From Acidobacteriota bacterium (GTDB lineage Bacteria > Acidobacteriota > Terriglobia > UBA7540): DNA of 64,000 bases. Numbering within the stretch: position 1 is the first letter of the stretch; every line of letters begins with the position of its first letter. A model generated the notes under the pieces. It was not told the origin of the DNA, made no database searches, and was given only the letters and a program-made list of their open reading frames with translations. The position numbers were made by a program, and so were the translations under genes. This document shows positions 8,278-17,317 of the stretch, in pieces. The stretch covers positions 62,001 to 126,000 of the forward strand of contig SCRD01000018.1 of NCBI GenBank assembly GCA_004298155.1, read 5' to 3'.

Positions 8278-11075
8278 CAGAAACTCAAAATCAGCCCCAG
8301 TTGAATAACACGCCCGCCATGAGAGCCGATAATCCTTCCAGCATCAATGTTCGGAGCACTGGCAGGGCCGATTGTTGTATCGGGGTAATTCCAGTTCGCA
8401 TGATTAAGAAAGTTAAACGCAGTGAGGTTGAAATCGACAGATGTGCCACCGACCGGCATACGCTTATCCACGCTGACGTCGATCCTGTTACTGCCTGGCC
8501 CCAATAAATCTGATACAGTCCTCGGCCCGTCTCCGAGGGTAAAATCCGCCGGCTGGGCAAAGGCGGAGGGATTGAACCACTGTGAGGGCCCGGGGGACGC
8601 TACGTGTGGATCCACGCCTGGTACAACATCCACAAAGAGGGTGGGAAGCACATCGCCAGTGTTGTTGAATTGTGGGTGCAAAGCAAGGGGCCATCCGCCA
8701 TTCCAGTAGGCCATGCCGCTCACCGACCATCCGCTGACGATCGGCCGTCCCCAGCCGACAAAGCCTAGCAGAGGTTTTCCAGTACCGAAAGGCAGATCGT
8801 AATTGTAGCTGAACTGGAGAGATTGCGGCGTGTTGTACGCCGTGGCCGCCCAATCATTGCTCAGGTTGATTAAGTCCTGGTTTCCGTAGGGCCCTGAATA
8901 ATTATCGAACTGGCTCGATAATTCGTAGGTAGCGGAAAACGAGAGCCCATAGGACTCGCGCTTCTCCACCTGGACGTACCCGGACTTGCGCTGGTAGCGG
9001 CCCGCAGGGTAAAGGCCGTAGAGTTCGAAAGCCTTGAATTGAGGGTAGGGCTGCAGCGTGAGGCGGAACGCTTCGTCGTTGAGCCTGTCGCGATAGCGGA
9101 GATAACTGGGATTAATTGCGTTAGGCGTGGTGGCCTCATCACCGACCAGGAGGTCCCTGCCGGCGCTGTAGTCCGTTCCCAAAGTAACTACCATTGAAAA
9201 AGGCACCTGACGCTCGACCGAAAGTGAAGCAGCTCGATAGACAGGCACCCGGCTGGTCATATCGACGTAATCGGCAACAGTATTGTCAGCCGCCGATGGA
9301 CTTAGGTCCGGTAAAGGCGTTGGCATCGGAGGAATGCCATTTTCCATCTTGATCGCAGGGCTAAGCTGACCGTTGGCGGAAGTAAACGTCTGGCGTGCAT
9401 TGAAGCCTTGTGTACCCCACTGCCCGTCATAAATCGGCATATGCCCGTGCCAGTGGCGAAACGAGGCGTGGACGCCGGTCTTGGAATCACCGCCGGGGTT
9501 CCATACCAGACCCAGCGTGTAGTCAAGCTTGGCGCTGGATGGCCGCAGACCTCGCGGGATCCCGTCGCGCCCGGCGAAGACAAGAGCTCCAAGCAGCCCT
9601 GTTGCTGGATCAAGCACCAGGGGGTCGATGGTGCTCTGGCGGTTATACTTTTCAACCCGCGGCGTATGCCGTTCGAAGGCCAGATCAAGGCTCATCGTAA
9701 GAGTTTTTGAGATTTGGTACTTGTCGCCGCCAGTGACCGACTGATAGGAATTACGGAAATACGAAGGCGAAGTAATGACTGTACGTTCTGCGTACCGCGG
9801 CAGGCCAAGGAGAAAACTGGCAAACGAATCACCTGTGTTGACAATGCCAGGCAGGCTTGTCAGGCCCGTGGAGAACTGGAAGTACCCAACGGGGTATTGC
9901 GGAGTGTACGAATTCAGCTGATACTTGTCGGCCTGGAAGGTCAACTGAAGAGAGTGTTTGCCCTGCTGTGTGGAAACCGAGTTCTGAATTTCAAGGGTGT
10001 TGCGGGCGTTGTGTGAATTAGGGTAACCAGTTCCCATCGAAAGATAATTGTTAACAAGTTGATAGACGGGAAATGGAGTTTGTTCGCCGCTGCCTGCCTT
10101 TGCCACTTCGGATTCGGCGGTTAAATGGACTGAATCAACGGTCTTTGAAGTGGCGGTAAAGACATAGCTGATTTCAGCCCGCCACCTTGAATAGTTTTGG
10201 TCAGGAGATGTCGGGCTTGCCAAGTTCGGGAAATATTTCGGAGCACTCACGAATCCGTTCGAGATGGCTGTCTGGAAGCTCAACCTGTGTCGTGTGCCGA
10301 GGGACTGGTCAACCCTGGCTATGATTCCGTCTGCCGTGTCGTACTGCGGGGCGTTGACAAAGTAGTTGTTCTCAAAGAAAGGTCCGACGTTCGTATTGGG
10401 CAAGGGATAATACGAAAGAGCCTGCTGGACGTCCGGCGCCAGCCTATTAGAAGGGATGATGTTTCCAGGGAAAGGTGACCGCAGATATTGAAGATTGCTG
10501 GTTGAAACTGGACGTGAAATGTCATAAGTGGGATTGGAGGCAGTTGTCAGTAAATCATAGATAATCAGAGGGTGGCCTGCCTGGTCCACCGTCTTTGAAA
10601 AGTCTCCGTTGCGCTGGGCCGCTGTAGGGATGGTGTGCAGCGACGCCCGGGAAATAGTCTCCCGCACGCCTTCGTAAGATAACGTAAAGAAAGTGTTCTG
10701 GGGGTTGTTGATAAGACGCGGAATCAGGAACGGCCCGGCGACGTTGAATCCGAACTGATTGCGGTGCAGCGGAGACTTTGTTCCGCGGTTTTGATTGACC
10801 TCATGTGGGATAGCGTCGAGAGAATCGTTCCGAAAATACTCGTAAATGCGTCCGTGCCAGAGCATCTTAGGCCCAAAGTTTCTCCGCGCTGATGGCGGGC
10901 TTCCCGGCCGCATTCCCCATTTTCCCGTCAGGAGCTTGAACTCTTCTGTCGCACGGGTAAGTGGAGCAGCTTCGCTCTTCTCGGTCGGTTCTCTGCTCTT
11001 CTGGGTACTTTCAGCAGAAAATGCAAATGGGGGGCCAAGGATGAGCCCCAGGAGGGCAAATACAAAAATCTTCAT
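8277..11075 (-). CDS. TonB-receptor-like outer-membrane barrel without plug domain
   Basis: 932-aa protein with a signal peptide from the ATG at 11075 (MKIFVFALLG...AFSAES). An earlier in-frame ATG adds 15 residues before an obvious signal peptide and was rejected. The body matches the beta-barrel of acidobacterial CarboxypepD_reg TonB-dependent transporters: an early GRIYEYFRND and NQFGFNVAGPFLIPR region, repeated aromatic strands, and an aromatic C-terminal strand ending LGLILSF. The usual carboxypeptidase-regulatory-like domain and the TonB plug are missing; only about 60 residues precede the barrel. It may therefore be a non-gated barrel, a partner-dependent receptor or a degenerating transporter. 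It overlaps the VWA-like gene by one base. Confidence 0.85.
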   Translation of the reverse strand: MKIFVFALLGLILGPPFAFSAESTQKSREPTEKSEAAPLTRATEEFKLLTGKWGMRPGSPPSARRNFGPKMLWHGRIYEYFRNDSLDAIPHEVNQNRGTKSPLHRNQFGFNVAGPFLIPRLINNPQNTFFTLSYEGVRETISRASLHTIPTAAQRNGDFSKTVDQAGHPLIIYDLLTTASNPTYDISRPVSTSNLQYLRSPFPGNIIPSNRLAPDVQQALSYYPLPNTNVGPFFENNYFVNAPQYDTADGIIARVDQSLGTRHRLSFQTAISNGFVSAPKYFPNLASPTSPDQNYSRWRAEISYVFTATSKTVDSVHLTAESEVAKAGSGEQTPFPVYQLVNNYLSMGTGYPNSHNARNTLEIQNSVSTQQGKHSLQLTFQADKYQLNSYTPQYPVGYFQFSTGLTSLPGIVNTGDSFASFLLGLPRYAERTVITSPSYFRNSYQSVTGGDKYQISKTLTMSLDLAFERHTPRVEKYNRQSTIDPLVLDPATGLLGALVFAGRDGIPRGLRPSSAKLDYTLGLVWNPGGDSKTGVHASFRHWHGHMPIYDGQWGTQGFNARQTFTSANGQLSPAIKMENGIPPMPTPLPDLSPSAADNTVADYVDMTSRVPVYRAASLSVERQVPFSMVVTLGTDYSAGRDLLVGDEATTPNAINPSYLRYRDRLNDEAFRLTLQPYPQFKAFELYGLYPAGRYQRKSGYVQVEKRESYGLSFSATYELSSQFDNYSGPYGNQDLINLSNDWAATAYNTPQSLQFSYNYDLPFGTGKPLLGFVGWGRPIVSGWSVSGMAYWNGGWPLALHPQFNNTGDVLPTLFVDVVPGVDPHVASPGPSQWFNPSAFAQPADFTLGDGPRTVSDLLGPGSNRIDVSVDKRMPVGGTSVDFNLTAFNFLNHANWNYPDTTIGPASAPNIDAGRIIGSHGGRVIQLGLILSF

Positions 11076-11264
11076 TTCCGGCTCGCACAAACTGGAATTA
11101 TATACCTCGGGTGCTCCCATGACAATCTTTCGGAGCCTTTACTTAGGAGTGCTTAGAATGAACAAGCGTAAGAATCTGATTTGAATTGATGAGACAGAGA
11201 GGCGCAGAAAGCGGGTGCAGGAAAATGGAAGCTAACAGGACCCTTTGATCATCCTTATTGGGGC

Positions 11265-11302
11265 CGGCCGAGCGCTGAGGTCGCGTCATAAGTGCTCGGC
11301 CG
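11265..11302 (-). terminator. Hairpin after the TonB-receptor gene
   Basis: Perfect 9-bp inverted repeat CGGCCGAGC / GCTCGGCCG with a 20-base loop, about 70 bases beyond the stop of the receptor gene ending at 11373. No T-run follows in the minus direction, so it may act as an attenuator or RNA-stability hairpin and not as a classical intrinsic terminator. It separates the full receptor gene from the plugless receptor operon. Confidence 0.45.
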
Positions 11303-11372
11303 ACTTTCAGAGCATGGCTGGCCCTCTGTCCGGGTCTGGCGCGGAAAAGCGATCCGCAAATTTCCAGATGGC

Positions 11373-14267
11373 CTAGAAACTGAACCGCATGAACAGGTCA
11401 ACCATCCGGTTCGCTGACTGGTGATTGAAAAACCCGCCTGCCAACGTGTTGGAAAGGCCAAAGTATCTTGATGTGATGTTGCCGACAGGTGTGCCCAGAT
11501 TGACTTTGTTGAAGAGATTATGGGCCATAACTCCGACCTCAAGCGTGAAGCGCCGGTCGCTGGAAGAACCAAATCTGGGACCACCTCCACCGCTGCTGAG
11601 CCCTCGGCCACCAAGCCCTTCACGGTCGTGGCCGTGTGGTCCGCCTCCGCCGAAGCCGCCACCGCGGCCAGACTCCACTTCTTTACCAAAGCCGAACGTC
11701 TTTGACAGGCGTGCGTTCATTGAGAACTGGTCAGGGCCAAAGTAGTAATTTACTGGGACGAGCGCTTCCCCAGGCGCTGGATTCTGGTTGAAGTACCCCA
11801 CAGCGGGTTGGCTGCAGGTAACACATGCGCCTGGAACGAAAGATGGCCGGTCATTGAAAATCGAGTCCCCATTATAATCATCGCCAAGGGTAACGTTATA
11901 TGGGCGGCCAGAAGTGAATACCAGGAAGGGACTGAAAGTGAATCCGTAGGGGAGACCCGCCGAACCTCCTACAAAAAACCGGTTGCGGGTTATCCAGGCG
12001 GCGCTGCCGTAACTCTGCGAAAGGTCGTACTGGTTCGTGGGGAAACTACCGCCTGCCGCATTCGTGTTGGCGTAGCTGAGTGTGTAATATCCGAATAGTG
12101 AAAGAGCCGCTCCCATACGTATGTTGAAATTTGCAATCAACTGGTTCTCATTGTAGAGTCCTGAGGACTCATACTGGTAAATGTTGCCGACGTTGCCAAA
12201 GGGACGGATGCCGCTCGCCGGATTGGCAGGATTGAAGGTTCCGGGCAGAGGTGCATTGATGTTGCGAGTGAGGAACTGGCGGACTCCGTGTGTTGTGATA
12301 TAGGTTAGTGAAGTCTTGATGTTCTTGTTTACTTGCCTCTCCAGGCCGACGGCTCCCTCGATAACATAAGGCGCCTCGTATTGCCCGCCGATCCGGTAGA
12401 CGGTGGGATAGGTGGCGGAACCTGCTATCGAGTTGATGGGGGGGAGGCCCGGCGGCAGGAATGTGGGAGAGTTGACCACGTACCGCTGCTGGTTAACTCC
12501 ATTCAACTGCTCTGCTTGGAGAATGTTGTCCACGTCAAAGCGGTCATAGAAAATGCCGCCCCCCGCTCTTAGAACAGTTTTGGAGGCTTTGCCGCCTCCG
12601 CCGATCCCCCATGCAATGCCGATGCGCGGCGCTATGTCAAAGTGGTCCTGAATGTCGGTTTGGCCCTCGAAACGCATGCCAAGGGTAAGCGAAAGATTGG
12701 GGAGCGCCCGCCACGTATCTTCGGTGTAAAGGGCATAGTCTAACCTGTTAACTTCAGCAATCGGATTTCCGGCTGTGATTGAAAATTGGTTGGCGCCTCC
12801 ACCTGCCGCCACGATTTCTGCAGGGGTGAGCCCTTGGGCAAGACCCTGCTGGTAAATCGTATACGCCTTGATTCCAGTGAAGGTATAGGTGCCGTTGAAG
12901 CCGTTGGTCGAGTTAACCCCCTGGTTGATATGCCGGACACGTCCGCCATAAGTCAGGCTGTGCTTGCCAAACGTCATTGAAGTCAGACTCTGCAGCTCAT
13001 ACTGATCTTCTGTATTCAGGGAAGTTCCACTGTTACTCCCGCCACCTGTGAAAGCCCCGATAACGTGAATTTCCGGATCTGAATTGAAAGGATTCTGGTC
13101 GTTAGTAAAGTGGCGATATTCAAAACGGTTCTGCATAACCGTCCGGGCACTTATCACTTGAGTGTCGCTAACCTGGACACGTTGTGAGACGCCGCTCGAG
13201 TCATACGCTTGTGAAGGAAGCGAAAACTCCGTAAGGCCAGCATTCGTGTCGTTGCGCGACCATCGTTGATAGCGAACGGACAAGACGTTATTGTTGGTCA
13301 ACTGGAAGTCTAAACGTGGGCTGATGTTGGTTCGGGAGGAGGGGCTGGGAATTGCCTGGCTGACCTGCATCCCATTTGGATCAAACGCAGGGGTCGGAAC
13401 GACAGGCGTGATGATGGACGTGCTGTCGCTGCTGCGGTGGAACATGCCGAAAAAGAAGGACACCTTCTTCCCGATGGGGCCGCCGACATTCCCCGCGAAC
13501 ATCTCCGAGTGGTAACCTGGCTGGTCCGTGACAAAGGGGTTGCGCGAGTTGAAAGACGAGTCGTTGCCGTACGAAAAGGCGCTGCCATGATACTTTGAGT
13601 AGCCTGGCTTGGTGGTAATGTCAATTCGTCCGTAGCCGAGCCTTTCGTACTGCGCGGAAAAAGGATTCTGGTTGACGCGAACTTCCAGAATCGCATCCTT
13701 TGGCGGCAGTTCGCCCCCGGAGAAACCATCGATGTATATCTCGCCTCCGTTAGGTCCCGCTGCCGGGCCCGCCAGTTGCTGAAGCTCTGCCTGTAAGTCG
13801 TCGGGGTCGTCCGAAAGTGACTTTAGCGCCTCCCCCTTCAAAACAACAGCGCCGACATTATCTTCGGGGCTGACGCTGAGGTGCTCGTTTTCGCTTTCCA
13901 CGGTAACCTGCTGCCTCTCCATGGTCACAGCCAACTGTGTGTCCACAACCAGAGGATGGCCGGCAGCGACCCGAAGCCCGGATTTCATAAAAGTGGAAAA
14001 GCCCTGCGTGCTGATTTGCACGGAATACGTACCCGGCGCCAGACTGTGGAAGGCATAGCGCCCCTGCTCGCCAGTCTGGGTAACCTTCGTTTCATGGTTC
14101 GGTCCGGTTAGCGTAGCAGTTGCTGCAGGGATTGCCGCGCCGGATGGGTCCGTAACCTGGCCGCTCACGGTGCCGCTCCCTGTTTGCGCGAAAACCGCAG
14201 CCGAGACGCAAACCGACGCCACCAACGCCCAAAGTAGCGGTTTGAATTTTTCAATTAATTCGTTCAT
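11373..14267 (-). CDS. TonB-dependent receptor with carboxypeptidase-regulatory-like domain
   Basis: Large outer-membrane transporter (964 aa) of the type expanded in Acidobacteriota. The ATG at 14267 follows GGAGG with 8 bases between; a longer in-frame start adds 19 non-signal residues. Order of parts: signal peptide ending VFAQ; CarboxypepD_reg-like Ig domain at about residues 30-115 (SGQVTDPSGAAIPAA, GRYAFHSLAPGTYSV); plug region with EIYIDGFSGGELPPKDAI; barrel with GRIDITTKPG and NVGGPIGKKVSFFF; final aromatic strand VDLFMRFSF. A glycine/histidine-rich patch precedes the last strands. It is probably TonB-energised uptake of an oligosaccharide, peptide or chelate. It lies 78 bases downstream of the DUF5666-like gene and is probably co-transcribed with it. 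Confidence 0.93.
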   Translation of the reverse strand: MNELIEKFKPLLWALVASVCVSAAVFAQTGSGTVSGQVTDPSGAAIPAATATLTGPNHETKVTQTGEQGRYAFHSLAPGTYSVQISTQGFSTFMKSGLRVAAGHPLVVDTQLAVTMERQQVTVESENEHLSVSPEDNVGAVVLKGEALKSLSDDPDDLQAELQQLAGPAAGPNGGEIYIDGFSGGELPPKDAILEVRVNQNPFSAQYERLGYGRIDITTKPGYSKYHGSAFSYGNDSSFNSRNPFVTDQPGYHSEMFAGNVGGPIGKKVSFFFGMFHRSSDSTSIITPVVPTPAFDPNGMQVSQAIPSPSSRTNISPRLDFQLTNNNVLSVRYQRWSRNDTNAGLTEFSLPSQAYDSSGVSQRVQVSDTQVISARTVMQNRFEYRHFTNDQNPFNSDPEIHVIGAFTGGGSNSGTSLNTEDQYELQSLTSMTFGKHSLTYGGRVRHINQGVNSTNGFNGTYTFTGIKAYTIYQQGLAQGLTPAEIVAAGGGANQFSITAGNPIAEVNRLDYALYTEDTWRALPNLSLTLGMRFEGQTDIQDHFDIAPRIGIAWGIGGGGKASKTVLRAGGGIFYDRFDVDNILQAEQLNGVNQQRYVVNSPTFLPPGLPPINSIAGSATYPTVYRIGGQYEAPYVIEGAVGLERQVNKNIKTSLTYITTHGVRQFLTRNINAPLPGTFNPANPASGIRPFGNVGNIYQYESSGLYNENQLIANFNIRMGAALSLFGYYTLSYANTNAAGGSFPTNQYDLSQSYGSAAWITRNRFFVGGSAGLPYGFTFSPFLVFTSGRPYNVTLGDDYNGDSIFNDRPSFVPGACVTCSQPAVGYFNQNPAPGEALVPVNYYFGPDQFSMNARLSKTFGFGKEVESGRGGGFGGGGPHGHDREGLGGRGLSSGGGGPRFGSSSDRRFTLEVGVMAHNLFNKVNLGTPVGNITSRYFGLSNTLAGGFFNHQSANRMVDLFMRFSF

Positions 14268-14345
14268 TTCAGCGTCCTCCGCAACTCCTCTTGCCAATGA
14301 GACATAGTCTGTGGCTCCCGTCATCCGCCGGTTTCGCGGCTTGGA

Positions 14346-15608
14346 TTACGGTCCACTCCCGCCTTCTCCACCTTGGCCTCCACCGCCTGTCTCCCCCTCG
14401 CCACCACCCACGCTCATATTCCACGGCCCCAGCCCAACTTCTTTGCTGCCCTTAGGCCGGGCACGAAGTATGGGCTCAACGCCGCTCAGCACAGCGATAG
14501 CCGTAACCTGGTCCGGTTCGGCCCCTTCAGTGCTCACAACGATAATGGGCTCGCCCGTTTTAAGGCTACTGAGTGAAAGAGCCGGCATTCGCTGTAACAT
14601 TTGTTCGAAGTTTCCGGAACGCCCCACTGGCATGCCGGTTCTTTCGACAGGGACGCCTGACCTTCGATTATCTTGAAATCCTTCCTGTCGCGGCCTTTCA
14701 ACGCCCCGACTCTCCCCATGCTCGCCAGGGGCCCCTTTTTCAGGAGGTCCGGCGTTGAATGCAGCAATTGTATTGGCCACGTCAGGAGTCAACTGATGGA
14801 GCCTTGAGTCCGCGCTTGTCCTGACCAGTACGGGCTTTCCCGTGGAGAGATCTTTCACGGTGATTGTCCGCTGCGAGGTGTTGACGGAAATCACGGTCGC
14901 CCCTATATTCCGGAAGGTACCAGAAACCAGTTTTTGAGCCGTGAAATGAGCCCCGTCGGAACTGTTGGTCCCAAGCGCCCGCATCTGATCCCCGACCCTG
15001 ATCTGATTAATGGGGGCTGTTTTCGCGTCGCTGAATTTGACTGAGTCGGGCGCGTAGCGCAGCAGCGTTGCGTTGGGGGCCAGCGTGATGATAACGGGAT
15101 GGGCCAGATTGCCCGGCCTTGGGGGGGTGCTGGGTACCGCCAACGTGATCTCTTTTGCCACTGGATCGACGGCTTTAACGATGCCAGCGATTCCATTCTT
15201 TTCCCATTGAAGGCGCTCAACTTCCTGGGCTGTTTCCAGCGCTGCCTTACTCATAACCAGGACAGATTTGGCATTGACGGATTTCTGGTCCTCAGACACA
15301 GGCCCTATAATCAGGACGCGGTCACCCAGATGGATGTCACTCACAGGGATTTTGGTGGCTTCTTTCAGGCTCTTCGCGCCCGGAGGGACCTGCAGGACTG
15401 AAACATCCTCCGGCAGGCTGACACTGAGGTTCGGACCTGAGTCCGTACGCATGGTCAGTTGTCCGGGGCGAACTCCCGTCACCACGCCGATCGGGCGAAC
15501 TTTCTGGCTACCGGCAGGGTTTTGGGACAAGGGCTGCGCCACTGCCAGTGCGTGTGCCAGCATTAAACAAGCCACGGCCCACATAAGACGACTTTCCCAA
15601 TTATTCAT
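14346..15608 (-). CDS. Secreted DUF5666-like repeat protein
   Basis: 420-aa exported protein: signal peptide (hydrophobic stretch ending LAVAQP) followed by three or so small beta-barrel repeats of the DUF5666 type, each with the pattern G-x-V-x-x-V then a hydrophobic strand and a later I-x-x-G-D-x-V step (for example HLGDRVLIIG and IRVGDQMRAL). The C-terminus is a Pro/Arg/Gly-rich linker and a Gly-rich tail (GGGEGETGGGGQGGEGG), probably disordered. Proteins of this kind are common exported proteins of Acidobacteriota with no known biochemical role. It precedes the large TonB receptor on the same strand, which suggests an envelope function linked to that receptor. Confidence 0.8.
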   Translation of the reverse strand: MNNWESRLMWAVACLMLAHALAVAQPLSQNPAGSQKVRPIGVVTGVRPGQLTMRTDSGPNLSVSLPEDVSVLQVPPGAKSLKEATKIPVSDIHLGDRVLIIGPVSEDQKSVNAKSVLVMSKAALETAQEVERLQWEKNGIAGIVKAVDPVAKEITLAVPSTPPRPGNLAHPVIITLAPNATLLRYAPDSVKFSDAKTAPINQIRVGDQMRALGTNSSDGAHFTAQKLVSGTFRNIGATVISVNTSQRTITVKDLSTGKPVLVRTSADSRLHQLTPDVANTIAAFNAGPPEKGAPGEHGESRGVERPRQEGFQDNRRSGVPVERTGMPVGRSGNFEQMLQRMPALSLSSLKTGEPIIVVSTEGAEPDQVTAIAVLSGVEPILRARPKGSKEVGLGPWNMSVGGGEGETGGGGQGGEGGSGP

Positions 15609-15957
15609 TGTTCATTTCCAGGGACTCCGGGCGTTAATACTATCTAGACGGTTGTGCCCGGGGACTGGTTTCTATCCTGCCGTTGGTTTTACAAACTTTT
15701 TTCCAGCGAATGTCTGAAATTCGTGTTTTGCAGGGCGGGTAAGCCTGGGCACTGGGAGGGAGTAATCTAAGTCTTTGCTTTCTTCCTGGAGCGGTATGGG
15801 TTCAAAATAGATATATCTGACTCCCCAAACAGCCCGGGGTTCGACAGCCGGCACGGCTGTCACCTGGCTGGAAGGCTGGTTATGACACATATCGGCGAAC
15901 CCCAGCGCATTGTGATTGTGGAGCCGTTGAAAGACCCTGTCCCAAGGGAGGTGCCGC
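15609..15957. other. 349-base intergenic region, divergent promoters
   Basis: Region between the divergent DUF5666-like gene (minus) and the unknown 259-aa gene (plus). It must hold both promoters. A short minus-strand reading frame is open at 15672-15989 but lacks a ribosome site, overlaps the start of the plus gene and has no protein-like pattern. No repeat or RNA structure stood out. Confidence 0.5.
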
Positions 15958-16737
15958 ATGAGCCTGAAGAACCTTCTCAACCGGTTCACAGGCCGGAGGA
16001 ACGACCCGTGGATACACCGCCCGGAAGATCATCCTGAGTCGGGCGTCGAAGGGGTTCCTGACTTTGTTGAACCCCTGCTGGGATGGCGTGCGTGGAGAAT
16101 CTGGGCCCCTGCCTTCGGCTCAAATTTGTGTCCGGCATTCAGCAGCGTAATTCTGGATACGCCCTGGATGCCACGAGGAAAGTTTTCGGCCGAGCACAGC
16201 TTCGATCTGGGTGCAAAGTGCCGTGGCCTTTTGGATCTTGACTGCTCTTGCGGGATTTATGCCTTCAAGAGCCCCCTTGGGGCGTTTGATTATCTGATGA
16301 GGGTGCGTGACAGGCTGCTTGGCAGGTCAGTAGAGGTTGCGCTTGGCACCGTGAGCCTTTGGGGGAAGGTCATCGAGTGCGAGTTGGGATACAAAGCCCA
16401 ATACGCCTATCCAGAGCATATTTATCTTCCTGCCTCCTTTGTCCGGTTTTTGCCCGAAGTTACGTCAGCGTTCGGCGTCGCTGTTGGAATCTATGCTTCT
16501 GCTTGTGAGGAGGAAATCAGCCTGCCAGTGTCCTCTGCCACGCGCGATCAACATTTTCCGCGCTTGCGCCTCAAAAGTTCTGTATTCCTGAACGCCCACC
16601 ACTTCCCATACGAGATTGGATTTTACGACGTTCTACCCTCGCCTGCGCAAGGAAAACAGCTCCCCATCGCTCGCCCCGACTTTTCGTCGCCCCCCTCAGG
16701 CTTACCAGAGGAGCCCGGAGACACGTGCTGGTCCTGA
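15958..16737 (+). CDS. Conserved protein of unknown function
   Basis: 259-aa soluble protein with a good ribosome site (GGAGG) 7-8 bases before the ATG. The core holds a recurring pattern I associate with an uncharacterised family: LLGWRAWRI near the N-terminus, a Cys pair in DLDCSCGIYAFKSP, then VALGTVSLWGKVIECELGYKAQYAYPEHIYLP. The Cys-rich CSCGIYA and the SLWG...GYKAQYAYP segments are likely the functional site. No signal peptide or membrane segment. The C-terminal 40 residues are Pro/Ser-rich and probably disordered. It stands alone between intergenic regions. No function can be assigned. Confidence 0.7.
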   Translation: MSLKNLLNRFTGRRNDPWIHRPEDHPESGVEGVPDFVEPLLGWRAWRIWAPAFGSNLCPAFSSVILDTPWMPRGKFSAEHSFDLGAKCRGLLDLDCSCGIYAFKSPLGAFDYLMRVRDRLLGRSVEVALGTVSLWGKVIECELGYKAQYAYPEHIYLPASFVRFLPEVTSAFGVAVGIYASACEEEISLPVSSATRDQHFPRLRLKSSVFLNAHHFPYEIGFYDVLPSPAQGKQLPIARPDFSSPPSGLPEEPGDTCWS

Positions 16738-17317
16738 GCCCCCTTACTTCCATGCCAGCGGGTAAGTGACTGTGCTATGATCATGAATGCTGTTTGTTTG
16801 CCGATTTTCAGCAGAGTCGATTTGCAGTGGCTTGCTGCAATGGTTGGTGCTTCCCAAAGCACCGCCGTGTTTGTAGCGTGAATGAGTGCCTGCGGGCAGG
16901 TTCTCCTTCGAAGATATCGCAAGGGTCCTCATCCCAAAGCCGAGTTCATCATAGGCGCAAGTTTGTATTTCAGCTTGTAACGCGGTTTTGGCCCAGGCAG
17001 AAATTGCTTTCGTAGGGGGAGGTCCCGGCCTAAGCGCGACCTGACGAGAAAATGGAAGTGTGTGGAGCGTGCTTTGCCTCGGAGCGCCATGAGTAGGAGC
17101 TATAAGAGCGTTCCAAGCGCCCGTCTTTTCCTCGTAGAGTAGACAAGATGGAGTTTGGCCCTTGGCTGGCATGAGTTGTCAGGATTCAGACCTGGGCCAT
17201 CAGGACGTTGCAAGTATTGCTATCGTTGGTTGCAGATCCGTCGATTGCTTTTTAGCCAGGATTGAGGGTGAGCAAACAGGAATTCAAGATTGCGATGGGT
17301 AACCCGGAGGATTGTTC
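16738..17317. other. 580-base stretch without a recognisable gene
   Basis: Between the 259-aa gene and the lipoprotein gene. A minus-strand frame (16744-17172) is open but has no ribosome site, no family resemblance and odd composition; I treat it as chance. No tRNA-like cloverleaf, strong hairpin or repeat was found. The last 20 bases carry the GGAGG ribosome site of the next gene. Confidence 0.45.

Noticed and set aside
16744-17172. Minus-strand 142-codon frame in an otherwise empty region
   Set aside because: No ribosome site, no domain, irregular composition; kept as intergenic.
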